This document shows positions 25,232 through 34,350 of a stretch of DNA of 64,000 bases, one piece after another. The notes below the pieces were generated by a model, which did no database searches, was not told the origin of the DNA, and saw only the letters and a program-made list of their open reading frames with translations. Location of the stretch: assembly GCA_963787005.1 (NCBI GenBank), contig CAWBBX010000062.1, forward strand, positions 1 to 64,000, read 5' to 3'. The position numbers and the translations under genes are program-made. Source of the stretch: FEN-1297 sp963787005 (lineage in GTDB: Bacteria > Bacteroidota > Ignavibacteria > Ignavibacteriales > Ignavibacteriaceae). Numbering within the stretch: position 1 is the stretch's first letter; each line of letters begins with the position of its first letter.

Positions 25232-25897
25232 CTAATCTTTCCATACAAAATCGAACAACATATAAGAAGCTGTGAGCATAATGACATCGTAGCAAATTAA
25301 AATGGCCAGCTCAAACTTCGCGTCTGTAAAACTAGCTCCTAAAAAGGAAAGTAAAGTTAATTGAACCGACGTTAAAATTAAAGGCAGTAAAATGGGAAAC
25401 GACAGTACCGGGTAAAGCGTGCCTTTTGCGCCGGCTTTGGAAATTATAGCTGCAATAATTGTAGACGATACAGCCAGTCCGATGTTCCCTAAAACGAACG
25501 AAATAAGGAACAAAGCGAAATTCTTGACGATAAAGCTGTCGAACATAGCCGAATAAATTAATGCTATAACGATATTCATCAAAAAAACAAGAATAAGGTT
25601 AAATAACAGTTTTCCGGAAAAAACCGTAGACGGCGCGGCTATCAGCTGTAGAGTTAAGGAGGTGCCTCTTTCTTCCTCAGAAACAAAAACCCTGGCTAAA
25701 CCTGACATGGCCGAGAAAAATATTACTACCCAGAAAAGTCCGCCGGTAAGACTCTGTCCGATCTTCTCATTTCCTACGGAGAATAGAATAACGCTTATGG
25801 CTACAATAATGAACATAGCCAGAGAATTTATAGCGTATCTTGTCCTTATCTCCGAATTAAAATCTTTTTTATATAATGCGTAACCTTTTAGAGTCAT
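25232..25897 (-). CDS. ccmB: Heme exporter membrane subunit CcmB
   Basis: 221 residues, six predicted helices. Start MTLKGYALYKKDF and the FVSEEERGTSL block match CcmB. Membrane partner of the ATPase CcmA; releases holo-CcmE from CcmC. It begins 168 bases after the ccmA stop, a longer gap than the other gene joins in the cluster, and the gap holds only an imperfect hairpin. Confidence 0.88.
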   Translation of the reverse strand: MTLKGYALYKKDFNSEIRTRYAINSLAMFIIVAISVILFSVGNEKIGQSLTGGLFWVVIFFSAMSGLARVFVSEEERGTSLTLQLIAAPSTVFSGKLLFNLILVFLMNIVIALIYSAMFDSFIVKNFALFLISFVLGNIGLAVSSTIIAAIISKAGAKGTLYPVLSFPILLPLILTSVQLTLLSFLGASFTDAKFELAILICYDVIMLTASYMLFDFVWKD

Positions 25898-26065
25898 TTT
25901 ATTCTTGTATGTGAGAAAATTCCTATGAAATAAATCTCATCAAAATAGGAGTAAATTACCCGTTTTTTCTTAAAACCGGGAAATGATTTTTTACCTGTTT
26001 AATTTAATTTAGCAAAAAGCCTGAATAATTTGAACTATACTTTAAAGTTTCAATAACTATGCCGG

Positions 26066-26707
26066 TTAAACGCCGTTATGCTTAAAATCTATTAAATTCA
26101 GTTTATCAGAGCAGAGTTGAAGATCGGAGTCCTCGTTTGAGGCAATTATCACTATATTTTTTGAGCCTTCTTCTTCTACTATTTTGTATACGGATTCTTT
26201 TCCCTCGTTATCCAGGTTAGATGTGGGCTCGTCTAATATTATTAAGGAGGGGGAGTGCATTAGGGCGAAGATGAATTTTAGCCGCTGTTTCATACCGGAC
26301 GAATATGTTTTAACCAGATCGGTCCTTCTTTCATAGAGCAGGAATTTGTTGAGGAGAAAGTCTATTCTTTCGCTGTTGTAAGGCACGTCCCTTATCTGCG
26401 CGAAATAAGTCAGGTTCTCCAGCGCCGAGAATTCCTCGTAGAGCACAAGATACGGTGACACGAACCCAATGAAATTATGCAGTTTTTCCGGGATAATTTC
26501 TTTCCCGTTTTCGCTGTGGATTATTTTACCCCCGCTCGGGCTATTTATTCCCGCAATAATCTTTACCAAGGTCGATTTACCGGATCCGTTCGGGCCGGAT
26601 ATTCCCATAATACCGGAGGAATCGATCTTCAAATTTAAATTGTTAAAGATCAGCCGCCTGCCGAAACTTTTGTATAAATCTCGGGCTTCTACAGAATAAT
26701 TACTCAT
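26066..26707 (-). CDS. ccmA: ABC transporter ATPase CcmA
   Basis: 213 residues. Walker A GPNGSGKST (38-46), signature YSSGMKQRL and Walker B LIILDEPTSNLD. Energises CcmB/CcmC for release of heme-bearing CcmE. Its start is 8 bases inside the end of the secreted metalloprotease gene, so its translation is probably coupled to that gene. Confidence 0.92.
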   Translation of the reverse strand: MSNYSVEARDLYKSFGRRLIFNNLNLKIDSSGIMGISGPNGSGKSTLVKIIAGINSPSGGKIIHSENGKEIIPEKLHNFIGFVSPYLVLYEEFSALENLTYFAQIRDVPYNSERIDFLLNKFLLYERRTDLVKTYSSGMKQRLKFIFALMHSPSLIILDEPTSNLDNEGKESVYKIVEEEGSKNIVIIASNEDSDLQLCSDKLNLIDFKHNGV

Positions 26708-28358
26708 TAAATATCACCAGTTTTCCTTTTGAAATATTGTCACCGGATTTTGTAACAAAAATATAAACACCCGACGGCAGTTTCTGTCCGTCGTTCGTCT
26801 TTCCGTTCCATCTTATCACTTTCTGACCGTAAATTGCCGCAGCTTTTACCTGTGATGAATAAACAAGTTTCATGCCGGAAGAATAAATATTTAAATCCGC
26901 GTAGCCGAACTCGTCCGGTTTTACCGGAATATTTAAGTAGGTGTTCGTTTTGTAATTAAACGGGGAAGGGAATGCGTACGATACTTGATTGGCTATAAAT
27001 GTTCCGCTGTCGACAACGGCATTATTGAGTACTTCAGAAGTAAGCCAGAAGGAAGGTTTATCGGCCGAGAATTTGGCGAAGTAATCCTTCGTTAGCTTTA
27101 CGCCGCCAGGGATCGGTTCACCGGAAAGGTTGTACTCAAATGGGAAATATGCGGTAACGCTGTCGATCCCGTTTTTGATATCGGCATTAGTGATAATAGC
27201 GAAAAGAGTATCGCGATTTAAACCGTTATTAAATTCAATGTAGCTGTTCGATACAGCTCCGGTATTAAGCTTTATTGCCTTAAAGGAATTAATATAATCA
27301 ATTGTAGTGATGGGTCGAATTAACGGATAGTTAGCCGCTTCTTTAAAATACATTCCGGATATTGCCCTGTAACCGGTGAAGTAACACCATACTCCGAATT
27401 TGTTAAGCTCTTCGGCAAAAGAGGAGTTATAATCAGCTAGACTGTTGCTGATGGCCTGCATTGCTCGCATCTTAGGCATCAACTCCCACTGCTTCTTAAT
27501 TATACCGTAGCCGAATTGGTCTTTTAGAAATATATTCCAGATAGCTCGGTCGTATCCTTTTGTGTTGGCAAAAGAAGCGTCTGTATTATTGAAGAAACTT
27601 TTTATATATGAATAATAATCATTTACAGTACTGAAGACGAATTCTTCCATAGAAGTAGAAGTAAGTTCGTAGAAAAATAAATCGTCAAACCGAAGGATAT
27701 AATCTCCCATCTGTATTGCATGATGAAACTCGTGTGCCACAGTTACTCTCGCGGCATCGATGCCGTGCGTATAATAGTTGTACCCGGCAAAGTCATTGTC
27801 AATTTCCATAAAAGAAATATATCTTCCGCCGCTTCCGGGAATTAAAGTTTCATACTGAGTATAGCCGTAATCAACGGCCAGGTTAACAATATAAACATCG
27901 TACTTATCGTCGCCCCCCGCGCCGTTGTCGGACGGCGGGAAAGGGTATCCAAGATAAGTGATCTCAAAATTATAAACCGAGTCTAGGGCGAGAGCTAATT
28001 GGTTTACGTCATACGACGGAGCCGATGAGCCGGATAAGTTATAATGTATTCTGAAATGACCGTCAGGAGTAATGATGCTTGTATCTGTTGCAGGCCGGCT
28101 CATTATCTGCTGAATGACCAGCTTTTGCTTGTATGAGAAGTTGTCGAAGTTCAATTTTACTTCGGTAGCGAGTCCGAATCCGCACTTCATGTGAGCGGTG
28201 TCCGCTGACTGAACGCGAATACCGTGCGCTTCTGCAAAAGACGGATGCATAGCCACGAACGCATTATAGAGCGAATCGAGATTTGTGTTCGCGTTTACCT
28301 GAGCACCTGCTTCGGTAATTATAAATAAGCAGAAAAGGGCAACCAGGGTTTTCTTCAT
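26700..28358 (-). CDS. Secreted metalloprotease-like protein with a type IX-type C-terminal domain
   Basis: 552 residues. Signal peptide (cut after GAQ). A zinc-protease motif HEFHH at 209-213 (VAHEFHHAIQMGD) in a domain of the MXAN_6640-like family. The last ~90 residues (YAFPSPFNY, DEFGYADLNIYSSGMKLVY, KVIRWNGKTNDGQKLPSGVY) form the Ig-like type A sorting domain that the type IX secretion system uses to export and anchor proteins. Likely an extracellular or surface enzyme. Its start overlaps the preceding stop by one base, and its end overlaps ccmA. The substrate and full zinc-ligand set are not established. Confidence 0.75.
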   Translation of the reverse strand: MKKTLVALFCLFIITEAGAQVNANTNLDSLYNAFVAMHPSFAEAHGIRVQSADTAHMKCGFGLATEVKLNFDNFSYKQKLVIQQIMSRPATDTSIITPDGHFRIHYNLSGSSAPSYDVNQLALALDSVYNFEITYLGYPFPPSDNGAGGDDKYDVYIVNLAVDYGYTQYETLIPGSGGRYISFMEIDNDFAGYNYYTHGIDAARVTVAHEFHHAIQMGDYILRFDDLFFYELTSTSMEEFVFSTVNDYYSYIKSFFNNTDASFANTKGYDRAIWNIFLKDQFGYGIIKKQWELMPKMRAMQAISNSLADYNSSFAEELNKFGVWCYFTGYRAISGMYFKEAANYPLIRPITTIDYINSFKAIKLNTGAVSNSYIEFNNGLNRDTLFAIITNADIKNGIDSVTAYFPFEYNLSGEPIPGGVKLTKDYFAKFSADKPSFWLTSEVLNNAVVDSGTFIANQVSYAFPSPFNYKTNTYLNIPVKPDEFGYADLNIYSSGMKLVYSSQVKAAAIYGQKVIRWNGKTNDGQKLPSGVYIFVTKSGDNISKGKLVIFNE

Positions 28359-30520
28359 TAATTAATCTGCCTAATTGTTATGCAGTTATTTTGATTATTG
28401 CTGAACACCAGATGGTAATTTTTGAAATTCATGTTTTTAATGAAATATCCGCCGGCGACATCTATATCGGCCAGTTCCGAAATTACAAGATTTCTTCCTT
28501 TGCCGGGAAAATCGAATTTATCAATCAATCCTTTAGACGGAATATATATGCAGAGCTTTTTTAAACCGTTTTGTTTTACTTCTCCGAAGTAAAATTTGTA
28601 ACGCGTGCTGTCGGATGCATAAGGGATATTCTTGTTCTTCAATAATACTGTATGCCCTGCGTCAGTGAAAACCGCCATTGATTTATCACCTGTGTTAATG
28701 AAGCTTATAGTAGCATCCTTTTCGTTGTTAAGCAGTTCTCCGGTAAACGATGAAATAGCGGCTTCGTTTTTAACCGGAACAGAAATAATCAATTTTGTGT
28801 TACTTCCGCCTTCTCCGAAAGATGTTTTGTACAGAATCATGGAATCATCTTCTCTTTTCCAGTAAAAGAGAGAAGGGGGCTGTTTCGCGGAAACGCTAAC
28901 ACCCTCTGCATTCGGTGCCGATCCCGCATAATTTGTATAAGTATACCTGTATCCGTTAAAGCCGATGATGCTGAGTCCCAGTCCTTCTTTATTTTCGTAT
29001 GCCACGTTAAGCTGATCGGAACCGTTTTCGTTCTTGGAAATTTTTATATCCATAATCTTTCCGGGCGAATATAATGAAGTTCTTTTAAAATCATTCGAGC
29101 CGAGATCGGCCGTTATCTCCTCAATAAGTTTCTCCCCGATTGTATAACAGAAAAATATTTTTTTCTTCGGAGAGATGTTATCCGCTAAAATTGACTTATG
29201 CGAGTCAAAAAGTTTATAGCTGTACAGCAAGGACGGAATGCCAGCATTGTTTCTAACCAGCAGGTTCAGCGATTTGGAGAAATTATCGATGTAGCAGATG
29301 TCATTGATGCCGTTGTTTGAATCGTCAAAATAATTAATTGCGCCCGGATCGGTGGTTACCGCAAGGTTTACGTTTTCGGAAATCGAAGGAAGATTAGAGA
29401 TAGTATAAACGTATCCTATGCTGCTTACTGCGGTAATGCCATTAATAAACCTGCTGTAGAATGGAACCGCGTCAACCAAACCGGGTTTTCTCAGATAATT
29501 GATTTCCGGATAAAAGCCGTGATCACTGCGAGCGAATAATACCGAGAGCATGCCTTCATTTTTATTTATATAAGCTATATCCATTTTTCCGTCTTTATTG
29601 AAGTCGCCGATAATTAATTTGTCAGGCTTAAAATCCGTATTTATTTTTACGTCTCTCAAATAAGAAGAGGCTGAATCGCCGTAAATTATCTCTATCGATT
29701 TACCCGCGGCGAATATTAGGTCCTGGTAATTGTCCAGATTCATATCGATCGCCTTCAGGCATCTGACTGTACCGGGTATAGGGATAGAGCGTACTTTTTC
29801 GAAATTTTTTCCCCCCATATTGTAATAAAAGTTCATGTTTCCCGAGACTATATCGAACGCCGCTATATCGTTCTGCCCGTCGTTGCTTAAATCGGCAAAT
29901 ACTGCATCGGAAAAGCTGGTATTGGATACAATTTTTTTATCGATTATTTTTCTGCCGAACAAACTTAGAACTGAAAGACCGTTAAAAGCCGGTCCCGATA
30001 CAAGAATTTCATCGTTGCCATTACCGTCTATATCGGCGCAGCTTATATTTTCCGGGTAGGAATCAAAATTAATGTAGGAAGATAAATAAGCTTTTCCTTT
30101 CGTGGTAAAGCTTACAATTCCGGCTTTTCTTCCCGCTCTGCTTATCACCGCGTATCTTTTTGTCTTAGATTTTTTTTCGGACACATTCTGGATTGAAGTA
30201 ATTGCCAGCGGAAGCATGCTTGAGCGCGGAGCTACGAAGCCGCCGTTTTTTGCGCCGGTTAAGGTAATTATTATTTTATCGGCTGGGTTATATAAGACCA
30301 AATCAGTGTAGGAATCTTTGTTGAAATTCAGTGTAAACAGTGCGCTGAAACCGCTGTCGGCCTCAAAACTGTTGTATTTACAGAAGCCGTTTATCGGAAC
30401 CTGCGGAAAAATTTCGCCGCACAGAAAAAAAACAGTAAAAAGGACGCTAAGTATGTTTAACCCTGTTCTTAAGTCTGTTCTCCCTTCTTTGCAAGGCTTC
30501 ATCATATCTTCTTTTTTCAT
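28358..30520 (-). CDS. Secreted FG-GAP/VCBS repeat protein
   Basis: 720 residues. A hydrophobic signal segment lies at about 24-36. The mature protein carries repeated DxNxDGxxD-like motifs, for example DIDGNGNDEI, DLSNDGQNDIAAFD and DFNKDGKMDIAYI, typical of calcium-binding FG-GAP beta-propeller proteins of the cell surface. The N-terminus (from MKKEDMMKP) overlaps the thioesterase gene by 74 bases; no later Met is available before the signal core. Function unknown; adhesion or polymer binding is common for the fold. Confidence 0.75.
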   Translation of the reverse strand: MKKEDMMKPCKEGRTDLRTGLNILSVLFTVFFLCGEIFPQVPINGFCKYNSFEADSGFSALFTLNFNKDSYTDLVLYNPADKIIITLTGAKNGGFVAPRSSMLPLAITSIQNVSEKKSKTKRYAVISRAGRKAGIVSFTTKGKAYLSSYINFDSYPENISCADIDGNGNDEILVSGPAFNGLSVLSLFGRKIIDKKIVSNTSFSDAVFADLSNDGQNDIAAFDIVSGNMNFYYNMGGKNFEKVRSIPIPGTVRCLKAIDMNLDNYQDLIFAAGKSIEIIYGDSASSYLRDVKINTDFKPDKLIIGDFNKDGKMDIAYINKNEGMLSVLFARSDHGFYPEINYLRKPGLVDAVPFYSRFINGITAVSSIGYVYTISNLPSISENVNLAVTTDPGAINYFDDSNNGINDICYIDNFSKSLNLLVRNNAGIPSLLYSYKLFDSHKSILADNISPKKKIFFCYTIGEKLIEEITADLGSNDFKRTSLYSPGKIMDIKISKNENGSDQLNVAYENKEGLGLSIIGFNGYRYTYTNYAGSAPNAEGVSVSAKQPPSLFYWKREDDSMILYKTSFGEGGSNTKLIISVPVKNEAAISSFTGELLNNEKDATISFINTGDKSMAVFTDAGHTVLLKNKNIPYASDSTRYKFYFGEVKQNGLKKLCIYIPSKGLIDKFDFPGKGRNLVISELADIDVAGGYFIKNMNFKNYHLVFSNNQNNCITIRQIN

Positions 30521-30926
30521 CCTCCGTTTCCGGAATGGCTTCTTTTGCTTTTACGGGTTTGCCCTCGTTGTCTACACTGACAAACGTAAGGAATGCAGAA
30601 TTCGTGTGAATCCTCGTGCCTTCCTTGAAAGATTCGGCGTAAACCTTCACGCCGATTTCCATCGAAGTATTAAATACCCTGTTTACGGAAGCGGTGAGAG
30701 TGACGGCATTGCCGAGGTCTACAGAATGGTGGAAATCAATTCTATCTACGGAGGCAGTTACGCAAATCCTGTTGTTATGCTTGGCGGCGCAGAGCGCAGC
30801 GCAGATATCTATCCAGTGCATCAGTTGTCCGCCTAAAAGTTTGCCGAGCTGATTCGTGTTGTTCGGCAGCACCAGTTCCGTCATCGTTATGTTTGAGTCT
30901 CCAACCTTCTTCGATTTTCCGCTCAT
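30447..30926 (-). CDS. Acyl-CoA thioesterase (hotdog fold, YciA/ACOT type)
   Basis: 159 residues: MTELVLPNNTNQLGKLLGGQLMHWID start block and a hotdog fold with the catalytic Asp region, followed by a hydrophobic beta-strand pattern. Hydrolyses acyl-CoA thioesters in the cytoplasm. Start is 4 bases inside the bamD stop (ATGA), so translation is coupled to it; the FG-GAP gene begins inside its end. Confidence 0.85.
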   Translation of the reverse strand: MSGKSKKVGDSNITMTELVLPNNTNQLGKLLGGQLMHWIDICAALCAAKHNNRICVTASVDRIDFHHSVDLGNAVTLTASVNRVFNTSMEIGVKVYAESFKEGTRIHTNSAFLTFVSVDNEGKPVKAKEAIPETEDEKRRYDEALQRRENRLKNRVKHT

Positions 30927-31681
30927 TTGGATGCCGTAAGTTTTTCTTCGAGCTTCTTTTTCAGATCTTCAACTTTCTTGATGTTCTCGTCTTTCGGATA
31001 TCTTTCTATAAACTTAGATGCTTCGGCAAGAGCCTCGTCGTTTCGGTCGCGATCGATCAGCAGCTCTATTTTCGAGTACATTGCCATCGGACCGTACTTT
31101 GTATCGTGATACGTATCTATCACATAATCGTAATACATCAGCGCGGCATTATAATCTTCAAGCTTGGTATATATGTAAGCCGTGTTGTATTCCTTATGCG
31201 CAAGCTTTGTGTTTAGCTCATTAATCTTTTTCTCGGCGTCGGGCACTTTTGGATTGGTGGGGAAGAAGTCGATGAACGCCTGGAATTCGTCAATTGCCTT
31301 TTTAGTGTATTTCTGGTCAAGCGCGTAATACGGAGAAAGCAGATAATAACATTGCGCCAGCATATACTGCGATTCGGGCACGAGAGTGCTGGACGGCATA
31401 TTTTTAATAAGCTTGCTGAACTCGTACGCTCCTAAAATAAATTCTTTACGCTGGTATCGTGTTTTGCCTAGATAAAACTGAGCGGTATCAACCACGGCGT
31501 TGCCGGGATACTGCAGAACAATTGCCTGAAATTCTTTTAGAGCTTCCTGGTAATCTTCGTTGTGGTATAATTTCATCGCGTAATCGAGACGTTCTTGAGG
31601 CGGCATGTTAACGGTATTAACCGTGGCCGCGCAGCCCCAAAGTAATAGAGATGATAAAATTAGGACTAGTATATTCTTCAT
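30923..31681 (-). CDS. bamD: Outer-membrane assembly lipoprotein BamD (ComL-like)
   Basis: 252 residues from ATG at 31681, chosen because MKNILVLILSSLLLWGC is a lipoprotein signal with lipobox LLWGC; an upstream in-frame ATG (31717) would add 12 residues before it. The mature part has five TPR-like helical repeats (ALKEFQAIVLQYPGNAV, FIDFFPTNPKVPDA, ASKFIERYPKDENI). BamD is the essential periplasmic-facing lipoprotein of the beta-barrel assembly machine. First gene of the chain that runs into ccmA. Confidence 0.9.
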   Translation of the reverse strand: MKNILVLILSSLLLWGCAATVNTVNMPPQERLDYAMKLYHNEDYQEALKEFQAIVLQYPGNAVVDTAQFYLGKTRYQRKEFILGAYEFSKLIKNMPSSTLVPESQYMLAQCYYLLSPYYALDQKYTKKAIDEFQAFIDFFPTNPKVPDAEKKINELNTKLAHKEYNTAYIYTKLEDYNAALMYYDYVIDTYHDTKYGPMAMYSKIELLIDRDRNDEALAEASKFIERYPKDENIKKVEDLKKKLEEKLTASK

Positions 31682-31756
31682 TTTTTCCGGAAAATATTGA
31701 TATAAAACAAAATACAATTATAAGTAAAATCCATTAGGCTTCAAAGGTATTTATTC

Positions 31757-32377
31757 TTACTTACTCCTAACCGTAAAGAATAATATCACCGCAACCGCCG
31801 CGGTTCCTATTGCGACTATAGGCTCGAGCAGATCGGCGAAAAAAGGTTCCGGCGGTATATTTCCCTTGGTGAATAAGTGTGAATTATTTTCCAGCTGCTT
31901 TACGCTGTCGACCCGCACGGTGTCTATATAAGAATAATTGAAAGCACTCGCGTCGGCGCTTTCGCGGTAAATGCCGTAATTGCCCGAAAGGGCAATGTGT
32001 CTGGGAAGATAGAAAGCACCGAGGAATCCTTCCCGGAACATATCACCGTATGATACTTTTGCATCACTTATGGAGATCGAAACGGTTACATTCATATCTC
32101 CCTCCGCAGAAGTATAAACCTTATAACCGTTTCTCCTAAAATAGGCAATGAGGTGATTTTTAAAAATAATATAGTCGTCTCCGGTATCGAATTGGAGATA
32201 GAATCCATTTTCATCGGGTGATAGGTGCCCGGCGATACCCGCTGCGACGGAATCAACGAGTCCGTTCATTACGTCGAGATTCGTCCGCGTTTGTCCCATT
32301 GAAAAATTGGTGCAGGCGACTAGGATAAACGCCGAAACAAAAAAATTATTAAAGATTCCGTGAGTTCCGAATTTCAT
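31757..32377 (-). CDS. Hypothetical secreted/membrane protein
   Basis: 206 residues, not recognised. A signal-like N-terminus (FFVSAFILVACTNFSMGQ), a soluble region of alternating strands, and a hydrophobic segment near the C-terminus (about 184-202, PIVAIGTAAVAVILFFT). Its orientation is the same as bamD, 75 bases upstream of that start, so they may share a transcript. Unknown function. Confidence 0.55.
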   Translation of the reverse strand: MKFGTHGIFNNFFVSAFILVACTNFSMGQTRTNLDVMNGLVDSVAAGIAGHLSPDENGFYLQFDTGDDYIIFKNHLIAYFRRNGYKVYTSAEGDMNVTVSISISDAKVSYGDMFREGFLGAFYLPRHIALSGNYGIYRESADASAFNYSYIDTVRVDSVKQLENNSHLFTKGNIPPEPFFADLLEPIVAIGTAAVAVILFFTVRSK

Positions 32378-32454
32378 CGGCAGCTTATTTTATTATGATT
32401 ATTGATTTAAACTTTATGCTGATTTTAAATCTGCTTCGCAAACCCGGCCTTCCG

Positions 32455-33074
32455 TCATCGGATGTCGGTCAAGAACTCGCGAGACCTGGATACCGCGAGC
32501 TGAAGCATTGTAGCCGCTATGGGAGCGAGTAATATAAGGAAGAGGGAGAGATGCCCTCGTCGTTACGGCTGCCGCCTCTTCCGCCTAACATAAGAGCTCA
32601 TCCGGCCATCTGTGCGATGAACGTGTTCGTACCGACCAAGGTAGCCGCAATAGTTCCGATTAAAATATCTCGGTGCTTAACGTGAGCAAGCTCGTGTTCC
32701 AGGACCCCGGCGAATTCTTCGTTGTTTAATCCTTGCACTATCCCGGTTGCGGCTGCCACTGCAGAGTGACCTGGATCTCGTCCCGTTGCGAACGCGTTGG
32801 GCGTCGGATCATTTATCAAATAGATTCCGGGCATAGGAAGCCCGGCTCTCTGCGCAAGTTGTTCTACGATTAAATAGAGCCTGTGTGCCGTTTCCCTGTT
32901 TATTTCCTTTATTTTCAGCACAACTTTATCAGAATACCAATGCGTTCCAAAATTCATCGAAAGCGAGAAGAAAAATGCGATTGCCATACCCGAATTCCCG
33001 CCTATCAGATAACCGACAAACAGGAACAAAACCATCATTAATGTCATTAAAAATATGGTTTTAAGAGTATTCAA
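32455..33074 (-). pseudogene. htpX: htpX-like M48 protease, decayed
   Basis: From TTG at 33074 (GGAGC 8 bases upstream) or ATG at 33131. Two N-terminal helices, the HEXXH motif LEHELAHVKHRD, then a stop in MAG-TGA where related proteins have Trp. Beyond it the homology goes on: LMLGGRGGSRNDEG, then after a frame change LAPIAATMLQLAVSRSREFL ending at 32455. The remaining C-terminal part of a full HtpX (about 285 residues) is missing. At least one nonsense and one frameshift, plus truncation. Normally a membrane zinc protease for damaged membrane proteins; here probably inactive. Confidence 0.75.
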
Positions 33075-33328
33075 CTTATTTAGCTCCGTGATTATTGTTT
33101 CAAAATTAAATAATCGATCCCCTATTAGCAAGGTAAGTTAATCCGGTGAAATTCTCCCCTATGCGGAAGGTCAATTTTGATTAAAAATCGGTTTTTATGA
33201 TTTTGTATTTGACTTCGCTTTTCCGTATTTAGATTCGTGTATTTCCGGTGGAGATTAATTAGCCGTTCCTTTGCCCTTGCCTTTATTTCATAATATCATT
33301 AAATAAGTAGCGTTTTTTTAGGAGTTTT

Positions 33329-34273
33329 ATGAAGAAAATCATTTTTATTCTGGCGGCGGCGCTGATGCTGCCTGCGTTGGGATCAACATTCGGACAGACC
33401 ACGGGAGTGTACGACTTCCTGAGGCTCGATATGAGCGCTAGAGCGGGGGCTCTTGGGGGTACATTTGTCGCAAATAGCGACGACCCCGATGTGATATTCT
33501 ATAATCCCGCCGGAATAAAACTGCTGGAGAAAACCCCGATTTCTTTTTCTTACGTAAAGCACCTCGTGGGGATAAATCTCGCCAGTCTTGCCGTATCTGC
33601 CGACTGGAAGGGAATAGGGCGGATTGCCGGTGCTGTAAAATATGTTAACTACGGTACCTTTACCGCCGCCGACGAATACGGAAATAAAACAGGCGAGTAC
33701 GGCGCGGGTGAAGTTGCCTTCATTCTCGGCTACGCCAACAACCTCGACAAGAATTTTTACTACGGTTCCAACGTTAAATTTATATACTCAAAGATAGCGG
33801 ACAGATATTCCACCGCGGCCGCGCTCGATCTCGGTCTGCACTACGCCGTTCCGGAGGATCAGCTTGACTTCGGCTTCTCCATCCTAAATATCGGTTCGCA
33901 GCTTGTTTCTTACTACGATACAAAAGAGAACCTGCCCCTCGATATGGTAATAGGTGTTTCGAAAAAGATGCAGCACCTGCCTCTAAGGTTATCACTCGAT
34001 TTCCACAACCTAAACGAAAAGCAGAACAGCTTCTTCGCAGTATTCGGTAATTTTAGCATAGGCGCCGAGTTCGATCTCAGCAAAGCACTGCGCTTGAGAT
34101 TTGGATATAACAATCAAAGAAGAAAAAACCTCACTATCGGATCATTTGCCGGTCTGGCCGGATTTAACATTGGTCTCGGCGCTCTCATATCGAGTTACCG
34201 GTTCGATTACGGCTATTCCTCTTTGGGCTTGATAGGATCGATAAACAGGATAAGCGTTTCCACCAGTTTGTAG
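33329..34273 (+). CDS. porQ: PorQ/PorV-like outer-membrane protein of the type IX secretion system
   Basis: 314 residues with a signal peptide (cut after TFGQ). The start of the mature protein, FLRLDMSARAGALGGTFVANSDDP, and VIFYNPAGI are characteristic of the PorQ/PorV barrel family; beta-strand pattern to the end. The family helps anchor type IX cargo such as the protein at 26700. A possible promoter: TTTG at about 33206 and TAGATTCG about 18 bases later, weak. Exact subtype (PorQ against PorV) by overall look only. Confidence 0.75.
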   Translation: MKKIIFILAAALMLPALGSTFGQTTGVYDFLRLDMSARAGALGGTFVANSDDPDVIFYNPAGIKLLEKTPISFSYVKHLVGINLASLAVSADWKGIGRIAGAVKYVNYGTFTAADEYGNKTGEYGAGEVAFILGYANNLDKNFYYGSNVKFIYSKIADRYSTAAALDLGLHYAVPEDQLDFGFSILNIGSQLVSYYDTKENLPLDMVIGVSKKMQHLPLRLSLDFHNLNEKQNSFFAVFGNFSIGAEFDLSKALRLRFGYNNQRRKNLTIGSFAGLAGFNIGLGALISSYRFDYGYSSLGLIGSINRISVSTSL

Positions 34274-34350
34274 GAAAGCGCTTTTCATCATTTTATTTTA
34301 TCGAATATTCCGGCGGTTCTAAGGTTAATCTCTAATACCGGAACCAGGTT

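Noticed and set aside
32597..32600. In-frame TGA in htpX as selenocysteine
   Set aside because: Related proteins have Trp here, no SECIS-like structure was evident, and a further frameshift follows.
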